Shown here one piece after another: positions 46,156-58,369 of a DNA stretch of 64,000 nucleotides (positions within the stretch are counted from its first letter, which is position 1; every line of letters begins with the position of its first letter). This DNA comes from Diabrotica undecimpunctata (taxonomy: Eukaryota; Arthropoda; Insecta; Coleoptera; Chrysomelidae), in assembly GCF_040954645.1 (NCBI RefSeq), contig NC_092803.1, positions 64,869,484 to 64,933,483 on the forward strand. The letters run 5' to 3'. A program made the translations under genes and the position numbers. Under the pieces are notes generated by a model. That model did not search any database. It was not told the origin of the DNA and was given only the letters and a program-made list of their open reading frames with translations.

Positions 46156-46828
46156 AATAGCTTTCGTGATTATCATATAATAAAATGAAGGGGTTTACTT
46201 TTGAAGATCCACTGCCCTTTATAAAATACTTTATTAGATCCAGAAATGTATCCTAATTCATCCAAACTGTTGATAAACCTAACGTCCCCCTTGGTACACT
46301 GTTAACCACCCTGCTGCGAAAATGAACCAGAGAAAAAACCAGTGCTGTAGGAAGCTAATTTCCCGCTGCACTGAAAATCATAAAGGTATTGACCAGTAAG
46401 CCCTTCTTCCCTAGAAGTTATTTTGCTTAATTGCTTTGAACCTCTTTCTGTTAAAATTTAAATTTGATGTTTTTTGTTATTAGGTTTAACAGCAATAAAA
46501 CCCATTGGGTACTAGGATGCCATATATGATATACTAAACAACGATATTTTCATTGTGACTTACAGCGCTTAAAGCGAATTATGAATGTTCTTATAAAACA
46601 CTTTTTTAAAAACTGAACTTACAATTAAAACTTTTATTTTCGAGTTACAAAGATTTTAGTAACAATACAATAAATAAAAATCAGACTGAAAAATATTGAT
46701 TTTTACATGGTGTTTTATAATTTTATAATTGCTGATCTTGCTGTCCAATACGTTGCAATGTAGTCCAGAGTGTTCAAGCGGTAGCCCCGTGTTGAATCCA
46801 CGTGGTAGAATTCACTGGATGGTAGCGG

Positions 46829-47300
46829 TCAGTGTAGTGTAACTACTCCATCCCCTGAAGAAGTTTTGTGAGGGACGAACAGAACTGTTGAGTTGGCCTC
46901 TTCTGAAGTTCCATCGCTAGAGTTGGGTTTTTTGTTATTTGTTTTATACCTGTAACATATATATATGGAGGCAGATTATTGTAATAAAGTTATATAAAGG
47001 AGTCATCCAAAAATAGTTATGGCTATGGTTCCATAATTTCGGGTTAATTGTCTCTAGATGTTCCTCTTCCTTAGAGAGTTCATGCAGTTTGTCTAAAAGG
47101 ATGTGATCTATCCTTAATGGTTTGAATTTAATCGCTGTTTGAATATCTATGGTCCTAATTTTGGGAAGGCATTAGCGGTTCCTCTGGGATGGTTGTCTTT
47201 GAATTTATGTAACTCTGGATTAGGGTTTTGAATTCACATCTGGGTGGAAGATTAATGAGATAAGTTCCTTTTAGTCTCAAAATTTTTGTTGTAGAACATC
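46829..47300 (-). pseudogene. env remnant of gypsy-type element, left copy
   Basis: Only the C-terminal part of an envelope-like protein follows the integrase: a Cys/Pro-containing stretch, then a hydrophobic membrane segment near the end and a basic, Asn/Lys-rich tail, stopping at 46829. Most of the ectodomain is deleted and frameshifts are present, so it cannot make an envelope. Position after integrase and the terminal membrane segment fit errantivirus-type env genes. Family assignment is inferred. Confidence 0.55.
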
Positions 47301-47333
47301 GAGTTATAATTTTGGCTGATTCGGGTAATATTC

Positions 47334-48150
47334 CTATATATTGGGCATCTGATAATCTTTGTATGATGACATCTCGAGTTTGGACGGGGGTGTATTGGCA
47401 AGAAGTTCATGGAAGATTTTATAAGATTTTACAAATTCTTGTATTACTCCATTTGTATATTCCGTACCATTATCGGCTACTATCATTGTTGAGAGTCCAT
47501 AATGTGTTATAAAAATTAATAGGGCGTTGAGTACATTGATTGCATTTCCTCCATTTATTGGGTAGGGTTGTCCATACTTCGAAAATGCGTCTATTATGGT
47601 TATAAACCTCTGTCCAACAGCCTGGAATAAATCAATGTGAACTATTTCCAGTGGTTTAGTGGGAGTTGCTATAACCATAAATTTTTGTTTGGTAGGAAGT
47701 GTGTCGTATTTATTTTCTTGACATATATCGCAAAATTTTATGATATCTTCTATGTCATTCTTCATATTAGGCCAGTAAATCGGTTTTTTATTTGACTTTC
47801 TGTTTCAGCTATTCCTGTATGGTTCGTTTTTAGTTCATGATAGTTTTTTGATAATTTCTTTTTGTTGTTCTTCTAGGTTAACATCTTCCAATAAAATATT
47901 ACATTTTACTAAGTCATATGCGTTGTGTTTAAAAGTTTTCCTGATAATTTCGCAAATTTCTGCAACGATTTCTTCTTCCGCTTCAAATAAAATTGCATAC
48001 TTCTTTTTCGGCTTGAGGTGTTCTTTAACATTTTTTATGGTATCAGCTTTTAACTGATCTTTCGATAGCTGGATATGATAACGTCTTTTATTCGAAAAGG
48101 TTTGTATAATTGCTGGAGGTCGTGGATTGTAGTTCACGATTTCGACTATA
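47334..48150 (-). pseudogene. gypsy-type integrase, left copy
   Basis: The zinc region ends in CDICQENK (about 47725). First catalytic Asp in VHIDLFQA, second in IVADNGTEYTN. The region with the third catalytic residue (Glu) is deleted: the frame breaks after LLANTP into env sequence. The stretch 47766-48150 is the RNase H-integrase linker. There is no counterpart in the right arm. Confidence 0.75.
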
Positions 48151-48392
48151 TATATATTTAGGGATTCTACAGTATTCACTGCCTAACCTCGCTCAACCGC
48201 TTCCATCTCTCTCTGTTGTTCCATTCTCCATCGTTTAGTCCTCTCTTATTCATGGCGTCGTCTACTTCGTTCCTCCAGGATTTTCGGGGTCGTCCTCTTT
48301 TCCTCCTTCCTATGGGGCTCCATTCGGTTATTCTCTTTATTTATCTGCTGTCGCTAGTTCTTCTTACATGTCCATACCACTTTAGTCTTCAC
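48151..48392 (-). mobile_element. LINE 3-prime fragment insertion, 242 bp
   Basis: Minus-strand RLKWYGHVRRTSDSR, ITEWSPIGRRKRGRPRKSW and DGEWNNRERWKRLSEV, an RT C-terminus. It is flanked by a 16-bp duplication CACGATTTCGACTATA (48135-48150 and 48393-48408), so it inserted into the gypsy-type element. The segment is absent from the right arm. Confidence 0.8.
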
Positions 48393-48408
48393 CACGATTT
48401 CGACTATA

Positions 48409-50760
48409 ATTTGGTTATTGTAGAAGTTAAATGGTTTTTCCGAAATAGGTATACCAAAATTGGGTTTTCTACTACTGTATGTATTGTTTCAGTTCCGTCT
48501 TTATCTATGTTTTGATCTTTGTTTTCAACAGTGTCTTCTGGGATGTTTTGTCTTCGTTTTTAACAGTGTCTTCTGGGTTGTTTTCTGGAATTAATTCTGT
48601 TGCTTTTTCTTCTACAATCTCGTCGATTATTCGACCTGCATCTAGATTATTAGTCGTTGACCATCCATCGTCTTCCATGTCTGCTGAATCATCAAATACT
48701 TCCTTAATTTGTGAATCGATGTCTTTAGTTTCCTTTGTCCGAAAGTGCGTCCGCATTTGTATTAGGTTTTTTTTTTGTTCTAATTCTTCTAATTTTAATC
48801 TCCAACGTACTAGTTTACAGTTGGGTTCCTTTAATGAAAGTAAATATTACAAGGGACGGTGTTTTGAAAGTATTTTAAATTTTCTTCCAAATGGGTAGGG
48901 TCGGAAATACTTAGTTGCCCACACCATTGCTAACATTTCCTTTTTTATTGTGGAGTACTTGGTTTCGGTTTCATTTAGTGTCCTGGAAGCAAAGGCAATT
49001 GGTTTATCACTGCCAACTGTTCCTTGGGAAAGTACTGCTCCGATAGCGAAGTTGCTGGCATCTGTTGTGAGGTAAACGGTTTGGAAAAATCTGGATATTG
49101 CAATAATGGCTCATTCATTAATAATTTACTGCACGTTTCAAAACATTCTATGCATCTATCTTTGCAACTTTTTTCAAGCATCTTGTTAGAGGTTTTGTGA
49201 TTTTTGCGAAGTCTCGAATAAACTTTCTGTAACATCCCAGTAGTCCAAGATATCCTCTTATTTCGTTTGCTGTTTTCGGTATTGGATATTTTTCTATTGC
49301 TTCAATTTTTGCTGGATTCGGTTTTATTTCTTCTTGTGTGACTACATGTCCCAGAAAATTAATTTGCTTGTTTAAGAATTCGTATTTGTCGACTTGGATT
49401 TTTAGTCGGGCTTCTCTTAGTCGTTGAAATACTTTTTTGAGTTTTACTATGTGTTCCTGTAGTGATATTGAATATACTATTACGTCATCTATATAGACGA
49501 GGCATATTTCTTCTTGAAGTTCCTTCAATACGTTGTCTATCATAGGTTGGAACGTGAACGAAGCGTTCTTGAGTTCAAATTGTATTATTAAATATTCATA
49601 GTGTCCATTTTCTACATTTAATGCTGTTTTGGGAACGTCTTCTTTAGCCATCTCGATTTGGTGAAATCCACTCGCTAAGTCGAGGGTCGTAAAATATTGA
49701 CATCTTCCCAATTTTTCCAAATTATCGCCAATGTGAGGAATTCTGTATCGATCGTCAATTAGCTTCTCGCTGACCTATCTATAATCTACCACTATCCTCC
49801 ACTTTATTTTACTGGATAAATCTGGTTTCTTTGTCACAATCCAAATGGGCGAGGACCATGACGATTGGCTTGGTCGAATGATCCCTTGTTCTAACATTGA
49901 AGAGATTTGTTTCTTTACTTCTTCCTTTTGCAGATACGGATACCGGTATAATTTCGTATATACAGGCTCTTCATCTTTGGTTCTGATATGTTGTTTAACT
50001 TCGTTAGTAAAGATGAGAGAAGTGCCTGGTTGGTAAAATATATCAGAGAATTTTCGGCATAGGTGGCGAAATTGTTCCTCTTCTTCTTCGGTAAGATGTT
50101 CGGTTTTAATTAAGTCGTCCATATCTTCTACTCTGTAGTCTGGTCCAGAGGAGATTGTTTCCATGGAATATATATGGAAATCTTGAATGTCTATTTTCTT
50201 ACTTTCGAGTATCTCCATAAAAAAAGATGAATAGAGTCTGACGTGAAGTTGGCAATTTCGGTCCAGACGAGATGGTTCTCGGCATTAGTAAGGGCTTCTC
50301 GTACTACAACGCCTTGCACTTTTTGGGTTGGAATAATGATGGTTCCTTTTTCTTCTTTGATAGGAATTTTGACTTGTGTAATAGAATTTGCTTCCAAATA
50401 AATGGAATAAAATTGTGTTTTATTTGTTTCGTAATATTTAATGCGGATTGTATCTGAATAAGAATCTGTATAAGAATCTTTTGTAACTAGAAGCGATTTG
50501 GGAAAGTTTAATTGGGCATCGAAGAGTTTTAGATTGTCAAGGCCAATAAGATCATCAAAAGTTTTGTGAAACTTAAAACAATAAAATTTCATTTTGCTGT
50601 CAGAATTAAATTCTGAAAATGTAGGAATTTCTTCACAATATTTCTAGGAAAAAATATTTTGAAAAATTGATGTGAACAAAGGGTTTATGTTTTATGTTAC
50701 TTGGAAAATATGAAGAAGCTATTTCTGGATTAAGAAACGATTTTGTGGATCTTGTATCGA
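48409..50760 (-). pseudogene. gypsy-type pol: protease, RT, RNase H, left copy
   Basis: The protease core reads LIDTRSTKSFLNPEIA (about 50690-50760), with DTR where DTG is expected. RT: EICLVYIDDVIVYS with YIDD at about 49488-49500, and FLGLLGCYRKFI with LGLLG. RNase H: a decayed DASNFAIGAVLS-like block and ASRTLNETETKYSTI at about 48950-49050. Frameshifts lie at about 49770, 49150 and 49060, and a stop at about 48850. The right copy is at 55200-57360. Confidence 0.75.
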
Positions 50761-50978
50761 TTAAAATTAGTAAAGAAGGTCTAAAAATTTCGATGTAGGG
50801 TAACTTCTTTTCGTCGGGAAATAAATGAAGTTCAATTACGTTTCGATTGCTTCTGGTGGGTCCTCTCGAAAATTTACGTTTTCTTCGTATTCGGTTGGTT
50901 GATTTTCGTATGTATCTTGTAGAAAATTGTCATATTCAGGTTTGTAGTAATCGTTGTAGTTGGCATTCTCTTCTTGTT

Positions 50979-51020
50979 CAATATACAATGCCACGAATGT
51001 CTTCGTGGCATTGTATATTG
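50979..51020. repeat. 42-bp perfect hairpin inside gag, left copy
   Basis: Two 19-bp arms (CAATATACAATGCCACGAA and complement) around TGTC. It interrupts the gag frame after EELYNI. Also present at 55008-55049. Confidence 0.9.
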
Positions 51021-51953
51021 TAAAGTTCTTCTACGGTGAATTTTGGCTGTGCTCGGTAATTTGGTGTAAAATTTTGACGGCCTCTGGTTGTCTGTCTTGA
51101 CTGTCCGGAGTTGGGTGCCTATAGATTTAACTGGTTCTTGTTCCCGAATGCTGGAGGAGTTAAATTTTGTCTAAATTGGTTGAAGTTTTGTTGCCGATGT
51201 GGTTGCTAAAACTAATTCTGCAGATAGAATTGTCTCATTGGTTGCTGCAATTGCAGAGTCGCAAAATTTGGCTGTTGATACAATGGTTTCTGGATAGGTA
51301 CAGGCATCTGCTGTCTCTGAGGTTGGCATTCATGATAATTTTTGCTTCTTCCTGATGTTAAAGGTTGACTTATTTGATTTTTTTTGACGGTATCAAACAT
51401 TATTTTCTTCCTGTACGTATTGTATTGTCGTGGCTAAACTTCCTGGACTCATTGTTCTGATAACAGGGCCCATTGGTTCTCGCAGGCCTGCTAAGAATGT
51501 TGGAAGAGCTTGTTGACGGAAAAGTTCTTGTTTGCTCTTTTTAATATCGGCATTTACGGTATATAATTCTAGGTAACTATTGATACAGCTTAAAGTCCCA
51601 CAATCTTTTCATAAAAATACATAATAGATTCTGTTAAGCCTTGTCTTAAATTTACTAGGTCCCTTGTAAGTGAATTTTTGTCTCTCTGGTCTCCAAAATT
51701 TTGAATTATTGCGTTTTTTATTTCATACCAACTTTCGCATCCATATAAAGATATAACTTCCTTGGCTCGACTTGTTAATTTACTGATAGTACCATGAAGC
51801 AAAAATTTTTTGGATATTAGCTGCATTAAGTCTGTCATAATAATGGTTTAGAAGTATTGTAGAAACTTTAATAAATTCATGTAATTCATTTGGATTTTCG
51901 TCAAAATTTGGAAGAATGCATAAATTTTTAACGTCAAATTGTGGAACTGCCAT
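51000..51953 (-). pseudogene. gypsy-type gag, left copy
   Basis: Starts MAVPQFDVKNLCILPNFDE at 51953. Then YGCESWYEIKNAIIQNFGDQ, LTRDLVNLRQG, FLAGLREPMGPVIRTMSPGS and a Gln/Pro-rich C-terminus without a CCHC motif. Frameshifts lie near 51835, 51590 and 51400, and the hairpin insertion is at 51020. Confidence 0.7.
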
Positions 51954-52960
51954 ATTTTAAAAATTTTCAATATATATAGTCAATAGTCAAATCAGTATAG
52001 CAAATTTTCAACAGTCAATATATAAATACATCAATCTTAATTTTTACTTATTTTCTATCTATTAATCTGAATCTGACTCTAAAGTCAATCTAAGGACTTA
52101 GAGGAGATGTTTTTAAATTATTCTAATCTTTCTGTTAATCTATTTAAATCTTTGTTTAATTTATCTTCTAATCTAGCTCTGATTCAATCTAAGGACTCAG
52201 AGGAGTCTGGTTTATTAAAAATCCTTTCAAAATTTAATCTTCTTAATTCTAAGTAATAATAAAAATCGCTTACAGGATAAAGACAAAGCCGATGTGCATT
52301 CCTTTGCTCCTGAAGGCTTCTAACTTCTAATTACCTAGGGTGAACTCTGCAGATGGTTTCCCTGGGGCTGGTTCTTGGAACAGTGGACAAACACTTAAAA
52401 GTGACGTGGATTTATAAAGACTCTTCCACTTCCGTACTGACTCTGCTCCAATTAGGAATGTTCTTGTTATTATTTATAAAATTATTTATTGTTGGGATTG
52501 TATGTTTGTATGTTGCGAGAGTTTGTTTTTGTTTTGACTACGTATCGAAATGTCTTCTAATAAAAAAGTAGGTTACCAGTACATATTAAACATTTCATAT
52601 CTGTGTAAAAATTTAGTTCATGTGATAAGTTGATAACATATATGCATATAAGAAAGGAGCATAAGATATACTCAGTGTTTATATACATTTTATGTTTTTG
52701 TTCATGTAACTTATATGGCACGCTAGTCTTTTACGGTACGCAATGGTTAAATCTAAGTACAGCAATACTTTAACAAATTTTGTTACCGATTGACACTCCA
52801 AGATATTATAGATCTCATTGAGTAAAAACAATTTTGGGAGGATTTTAACAATGAAACAGTTGATCGGGTTTACCAAAGCAGGATTGCTGTCGATATTAGG
52901 TACGATCACAGTAATCACAGGGGTGTGTATTGTTACCACTACTATTCAATGCATACTCTG
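51954..52960. other. probable leader of the gypsy-type element; no gene
   Basis: AT-rich. An imperfect direct repeat (CAATCTAAGGACT.AGAGGAG) occurs at about 52088 and 52188. A weak primer-site-like sequence lies at about 52425-52445. No LTR could be delimited. Confidence 0.4.
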
Positions 52961-53752
52961 AAGAAATTATGAACCAATTAACAACATTAGATACGCGGAC
53001 GATACTATCATAATAGCAGACAACCTCCAAGACCTCCAAAAGCTAAAGAAACAAAATCTCCAACAAGATAGTTGACTATGGAGAAGAATATGGATTATCA
53101 ATAAACATTACCAAAATAAATTTATGAGGATATCAAAAGCCTGGCAATTACCGGTAAAACTTTAGAACAAGTTAAAAACTACAATTATTTTGGCACAATA
53201 ATTAGTCAGACCAACGACATTATTCAACATAAATCAAAGTTCGAATAAAGAAAGCACGAACAAACTTCAATAAAATGAGAAAGGTACTTTGTGCAAGAGA
53301 ACTGACATTAGACTTGAGAGTAAGGCTGGCAAGTTGTTATATTTTCTCGACTTTGCTTTACGGAAAAGAAACATGTACACTTAACGCGTCGACTACTAAA
53401 AAGTTGAAAGCATTTAAACTGTGGGTGTATAGAAGATTCCTGAAGATATCATGGATCGAACATGTAACAACCAACGATGTCATGAGAAAGGTCAACAAAA
53501 TATTGTGAATTATCATGAAAATATTGTAAACTATCGATACACGAAAGCTGCAATACCTGGGGAATGTTATGGGCAATGAAAGATACAACATACTTGAAAT
53601 AATTATACAAGGGAAAATCCAGGGCAAGAAAAGTGTAGAAAGGAGAAGAATCTCATGGTTACACAACTTGAGGGAATGGTACGGATGAGTATCAATCGAA
53701 CTGTTCAGATCGGCAGCATCTAAGATGGCACGTAAAGAAGAAGAACAGTGAT
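52960..53752 (+). pseudogene. LINE reverse transcriptase fragment in the spacer
   Basis: Plus-strand EPINNIRYADDTIIIADNLQ at about 52970-53030, then YNYFGTIISQTNDI, RKVLCARELTLDLRVRLASC, STLLYGKETCTLN and RRISWLHNLREWYG, ending FRSAASKMARKEEE with a GAA-rich tail. 5-prime truncated just before the catalytic Asp pair. Several frameshifts. Confidence 0.75.
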
Positions 53753-53754
53753 CA

Positions 53755-54086
53755 GTATGTTGAATATGTTCCAAAAAATAAAAGAAGACGTTTTGCTGGC
53801 AGTCAGGCGCAATTGAGCGCTGTGAAAACACAATGCGACAAATGAAATGTAGGGTTGTGTATTCAGTGCTTTAGTGACTTTCACATCTTTTCAAGATGTA
53901 TTTGTTTAATTTAGTAGTATAGGAGACTACTGTGTCATATATGGTATATGGTGTAATATTGTTATTACCAGACAGGTATTTAAAATATTAATTATGTACA
54001 ATATTTGGACACTCTTATTATAGAAAAAAAAAAATAAAAATTACAGCAAATTCCACAACTTTAAAATTCAGTACTTAATGGGTTAA
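53755..54086 (+). pseudogene. piggyBac C-terminal tail and 3-prime end
   Basis: Plus-strand EYVPKNKRRRFAGSQAQ and KTQCDK.NVGLCIQCFSDFH, the cysteine-rich piggyBac tail, with a stop inside. It is followed by about 170 bp ending in CTTAATGGG and TTAA at 54083-54086. The rest of the transposase is missing: it abuts the LINE tail at 53752. Confidence 0.55.
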
Positions 54087-54229
54087 CACACTTATTATTA
54101 AACATAGCACTCGTATTTCATTTAGAACATGCGGGATGTTTTTAGCTACCAAGTTTTTTTTAGCACACAATGCACAAGAACCATTTCTGGTTCTGCCATC
54201 ATCATAGGAATAACATCTGCAGCACAAGG

Positions 54230-54500
54230 TGTTATATTTTACATTGGTATACCATTGGATATCTGCAATTGATATCTTAGTCCATTCACCAATGTTTTTA
54301 AACAAGAAAACTATTGTTCTCCTACACCTATAAGGCCTTCTATTTTGACTGTAAGGATAAGTTGTAATATGCTATATCGATTTTCCCTCACTATATGTTT
54401 TAGGTAAGATATTTTCTGGTGCTTAACAGTATTTAGCAATTTTCTATCTTTATCTATATCTGGATTCATTTTGCATAATCTGTCCAAAGAACTGTAACTT
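54230..54500 (-). pseudogene. LINE RT C-terminal fragment
   Basis: Minus-strand RKLLNTVKHQKISYLKHIVR, ENRYSILQLILTVKIEG and, after a frameshift, FKNIGEWTKIS. This matches the W-rich RT C-terminus seen at 37034-37287. Confidence 0.55.
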
Positions 54501-54507
54501 TCGAGAT

Positions 54508-55200
54508 TTGATGGTGGTCAGTACCATCAAATACGTTCAACAAAATAATGTACCTGAATTAACACACGAGATAGAAATCATTTTTCAGGAATTAGAGATA
54601 GCCATAAATTCGTACAGGAAGAAAATAATGTTTGATACCGTCAAAAAAAATCAAATAAGTCAACCTTTAACATCAGGAAGAAGCAAAAATTATCATGAAT
54701 GCCAACCTCAGAGACAGCAGATGCCTGTACCTATCCAGAAACCATTGTATCAACAGCCAAATTTTGCGACTCTGCAATTGCAGCAACCAATGAGACAATT
54801 CTATCTGCAGAATTAGTTTTAGCAACCACATCGGCAACAAAACTTCAACCAATTTAGACAAAATTTAACTTCTCCAGCATTCGGGAACAAGAACCAGTTA
54901 AATCTATAGGCACCCAACTCCGGACAGTCAAGACAGACAACCAGAGGCCGTCAAAATTTTACACCAAATTACCGAGCACAGCCAAAATTCACCGTAGAAG
55001 AACTTTACAATATACAATGCCACGAAGACATTCGTGGCATTGTATATTGAACAAGAAGAGAATGCCAACTACAACGATTACTACAAACCTGAATATGACA
55101 ATTTTCTACAAGATACATACGAAAATCAACCAACCGAATACGAAGAAAACGTAAATTTTCGAGAGGACCCACCAGAAGCAATCGAAACGTAATTGAACTT
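54508..55200 (+). pseudogene. gypsy-type gag C-terminus, right copy
   Basis: From 54612 it mirrors the left gag (Gln/Pro-rich, then the 42-bp hairpin at 55008-55049). The first 100 bp (TIKYVQQNNVPELTHEIEII) are gag-like but not present in the left copy. Stops at about 54814 and at the hairpin. Confidence 0.6.
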
Positions 55201-57360
55201 CATTTATTTCCCGACAAAAAGAAGTTACCCTACATCGAAATTTTTAGACCTTCTTTACTAATTTTAATCGATACAAGATCCACAAAATCGTTTCTTAATC
55301 CAGAAATAGCTTCTTCATATTTTCCAAGTAACATAAAACATAAACCCTTTGTTCACATCAATTTTTCAAAATATTTTTTCCCAAAAATATTGTGAAGAAA
55401 TTCCTACATTTTCAGAATTTAATTCTGACAGCAAAATGAAATTTTATTGTTTTAAGTTTCACAAAACTTTTGATGATCTTATTGGCCTTGACAATCTAAA
55501 ACTCTTCGATGCCCAATTAAACTTTCCCAAATCGCTTCTAGTTACAAAAGATTCTTATACAGATTCTTATTCAGATACAATCCGCATTAAATATTACGAA
55601 ACAAATAAAACACAATTTTATTCCATTTATTTGGAAGCAAATTCTATTACACAAGTCAAAATTCCTATTAAAGAAGAAAAAGGAACCATCATTATTCCAA
55701 CCCAAAAAGTGCAAGGCGTTGTAGTACGAGAAGCCCTTACTAATGCCGAGAACCATCTCGTCTGGACCGAAATTGCCAACTTCACGTCAGACTCTATTCA
55801 TCTTTTTTTATGGAGATACTCGAAAGTAAGAAAATAGACATTCAAGATTTCCATATATATATTCCATGGAAACAATCTCCTCTGGACCAGACTACAGAGT
55901 AGAAGATATGGACGACTTAATTAAAACCGAACATCTTACCGAAGAAGAAGAGGAACAATTTCGCCACCTATGCCGAAAATTCTCTGATATATTTTACCAA
56001 CCAGGCACTTCTCTCATCTTTACTAACGAAGTTAAACAACATATCAGAACCAAAGATGAAGAGCCTGTATATACGAAATTATACCGGTATCCGTATCTGC
56101 AAAAGGAAGAAGTAAAGAAATAAATCTCTTCAATGTTAGAACAAGGGATCATTTGACCAAGCCAATCGTCATGGTCCTCGCCCATTTGGATTGTGACAAA
56201 GAAACCAGATTTATCCAGTAAAATAAAGTGGAGGATAGTGGTAGATTATAGATAGGTCAGCGAGAAGCTAATTGACGATCGATACAGAATTCCTCACATT
56301 GGCGATAATTTGGAAAAATTGGGAAGATGTCAATATTTTACGACCCTCGACTTAGCGAGTGGATTTCACCAAATCGAGATGGCTAGAGAAGACGTTCCCA
56401 AAACAGCATTAAATGTGGAAAATGGACACTATGAATATTTAATAATACAATTTGAACTCAAGAACGCTTCGTTCACGTTCCAACCTATGATGGACAACGT
56501 ATTGAAGGGACTTCAAGAAGAAATATGCCTCGTCTATATAGATGACGTAATAGTATATTCAATATCACTACAGGAACACATAGTAAAACTCAAAAAAGTA
56601 TTTCAACGACTAAGAGAAGCCCGACTAAAAATCCAAGTCGACAAATACGAATTCTTAAACAAGCAAGTTAATTTTCTGGGACATGTAGTCACACAAGAAG
56701 AAATAAAACCGAATCCAGCAAAAATTGAAGCAATAGAAAAATATCCAATACCGAAAACAGCAAACGGAATAAGAGGATATCTTGGACTACTGGGATGTTA
56801 CAGAAAGTTTATTCGAGACTTCGCAAAAATCACAAAACCTCTAACAAGATGCTTGAAAAAAGTTGCAAAGATAGATGCATAGAATGTTTTGAAACGTGCA
56901 GTAAATTATTAATGAATGAGCCATTATTGCAATATCCACATTTTTCCAAACCGTTTACCTCACAACAGATGCCAGCAACTTCGCTATCGGAGCAGTACTT
57001 TCCCAAGGAACAGTTGGCAGTGATAAACCAATTGCCTTTGCTTCCAGGACACTAAATGAAACCGAAACCAAGTACTCCACAATAAAAAAGGAAATGTTAG
57101 CAATGGTGTGGGCAACTAAGTATTTCCGACCCTACCTATTTGGAAGAAAATTTAAAATACTTTCAGAACACCGTCCCTTGTAATATTTACTTTCCCTAAA
57201 GGAACCCAACTGTAAACTAGTACGTTGGAGATTAAAATTAGAAGAATTAGAACAAAAAAAAACCTAATACAAATGCGGACGCACTGTCTCAAATCGAAAT
57301 ACACACAAAGGAAACTAAAGACATCGATTCACAAATTAAGGAAGTATTTGATGATTCAGC
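55200..57360 (+). pseudogene. gypsy-type pol: protease, RT, RNase H, right copy
   Basis: Same domain order as 48409-50760. The RT frame 56310-56882 (190 codons) is open with YIDD at about 56538, and differs from the left copy at five residues. Two C/T differences give stops here that the left copy lacks (TAA at about 56121, TGA at about 56155). RNase H is frameshifted at 56880 and has a stop at about 57180. Confidence 0.75.
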
Positions 57361-57364
57361 AGAC

Positions 57365-57598
57365 ATGGAAGACGATGGATGGTCAACGACTAATAATCTA
57401 GATTATTATCATAACTATTTTTGGATGACTCCTTTATATATCTTTATTACAATAATCTGCCTCTATATATGTTACAGGTATAAAACCAATAACAAAAAAC
57501 CCAACTCTAGCGATGGAACTCCAGAAGAGGCCAACTCAACAGTTCTGTTCGTCCCTCACAAAACTTCTTCAGGGGATGGAGTAGTTACACTACACTGA
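57365..57598 (+). pseudogene. pol linker-env tail fusion frame, right copy
   Basis: A deletion of about 1.6 kb joins the RNase H-side linker to the last part of env, giving a 77-codon frame with the membrane segment in its middle and the basic tail. The fusion is probably accidental. The integrase is completely lost in this arm. Confidence 0.65.
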
Positions 57599-57864
57599 CC
57601 GCCACCATCCAGTGAATTCCACCACGTGGATTCAACACGGGGCTACCGCTTGAACACTCTGGACTAAATTGCAATTTTTTTTTATTGATTGATTTTTATT
57701 TATTGTATTGTTACTAAAATCTTTGTAACTCGAAAACAAAAGTTTTAATTGTAAGTTCAGTTTTTAAAAAAGTGTTTTCCAAGAACATTCATAATTCGCT
57801 TTAAGCGTTGTAAGTCACGATGAAAATATAGTTGTTTAGTATATCATATAATATGGCATCCTAG

Positions 57865-58223
57865 TACCCAATGGGTTTTAATGCTGTTAAAGCTAATTAC
57901 AAAAAACATCAAATTGAAATTTTAACAGAAAGAGGTTCAAAGCAAGTAAGCAAAATAACTTCTAGGGAAGAAGGGCTTACTGGTCAATACCTTTATGATT
58001 TTCAGTGCAGCGGGAAATTAGCTTCCTACAGCAATGGTTTTTTCTCTGGTTCATTTTCGCAGCAGGGTGGTTAACAGTGCACCAAGGGGGACGTTAGGTT
58101 TATCAACAGTTTGGATGAATTAGGATACATTTCTGGATCTAATAAAGTATTTTATTAAGGGCAGTGGATCTTCAAAAGTAAACCCCTTCATTTTATTATA
58201 TGATAATCACAAAAAAAGCTTTT

Positions 58224-58295
<72 letters not shown>

Positions 58296-58308
58296 AAATA
58301 TATATACA

Positions 58309-58369
<61 letters not shown>

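Larger units (their letters stand above)
45142..46560 (-). pseudogene. pogo/Tigger transposase remnant, left copy
   Basis: Minus-strand pieces are GSKQVSKITS-like, FILLYDNH (second catalytic Asp) and KLQPLDMRFSDHFN (third Asp), then a C-terminal acidic tail running to the Gypsy LTR. An AT repeat plus fold-back insertion (about 45815-46165) splits the gene. The Gypsy LTR begins inside the C-terminal coding part, so Gypsy inserted into Tigger. Confidence 0.65.
41283..51418. repeat. inverted duplication 2, left arm (10.1 kb)
   Basis: Reverse complement of 54612-63065 around an axis near 53 kb, with a 3.2-kb spacer. It carries part of a Gypsy element, a Tigger relic and a gypsy-type element with env. 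The arm is about 1.7 kb longer than its partner, mainly because about 1.6 kb (about 47020-48655) is deleted in the right arm. Confidence 0.9.

Noticed and set aside
45936..46157. Tyr-Ile repeat proteins across (TA)n
   Set aside because: A translation artefact of the dinucleotide repeat; the same applies at 58207-58389.
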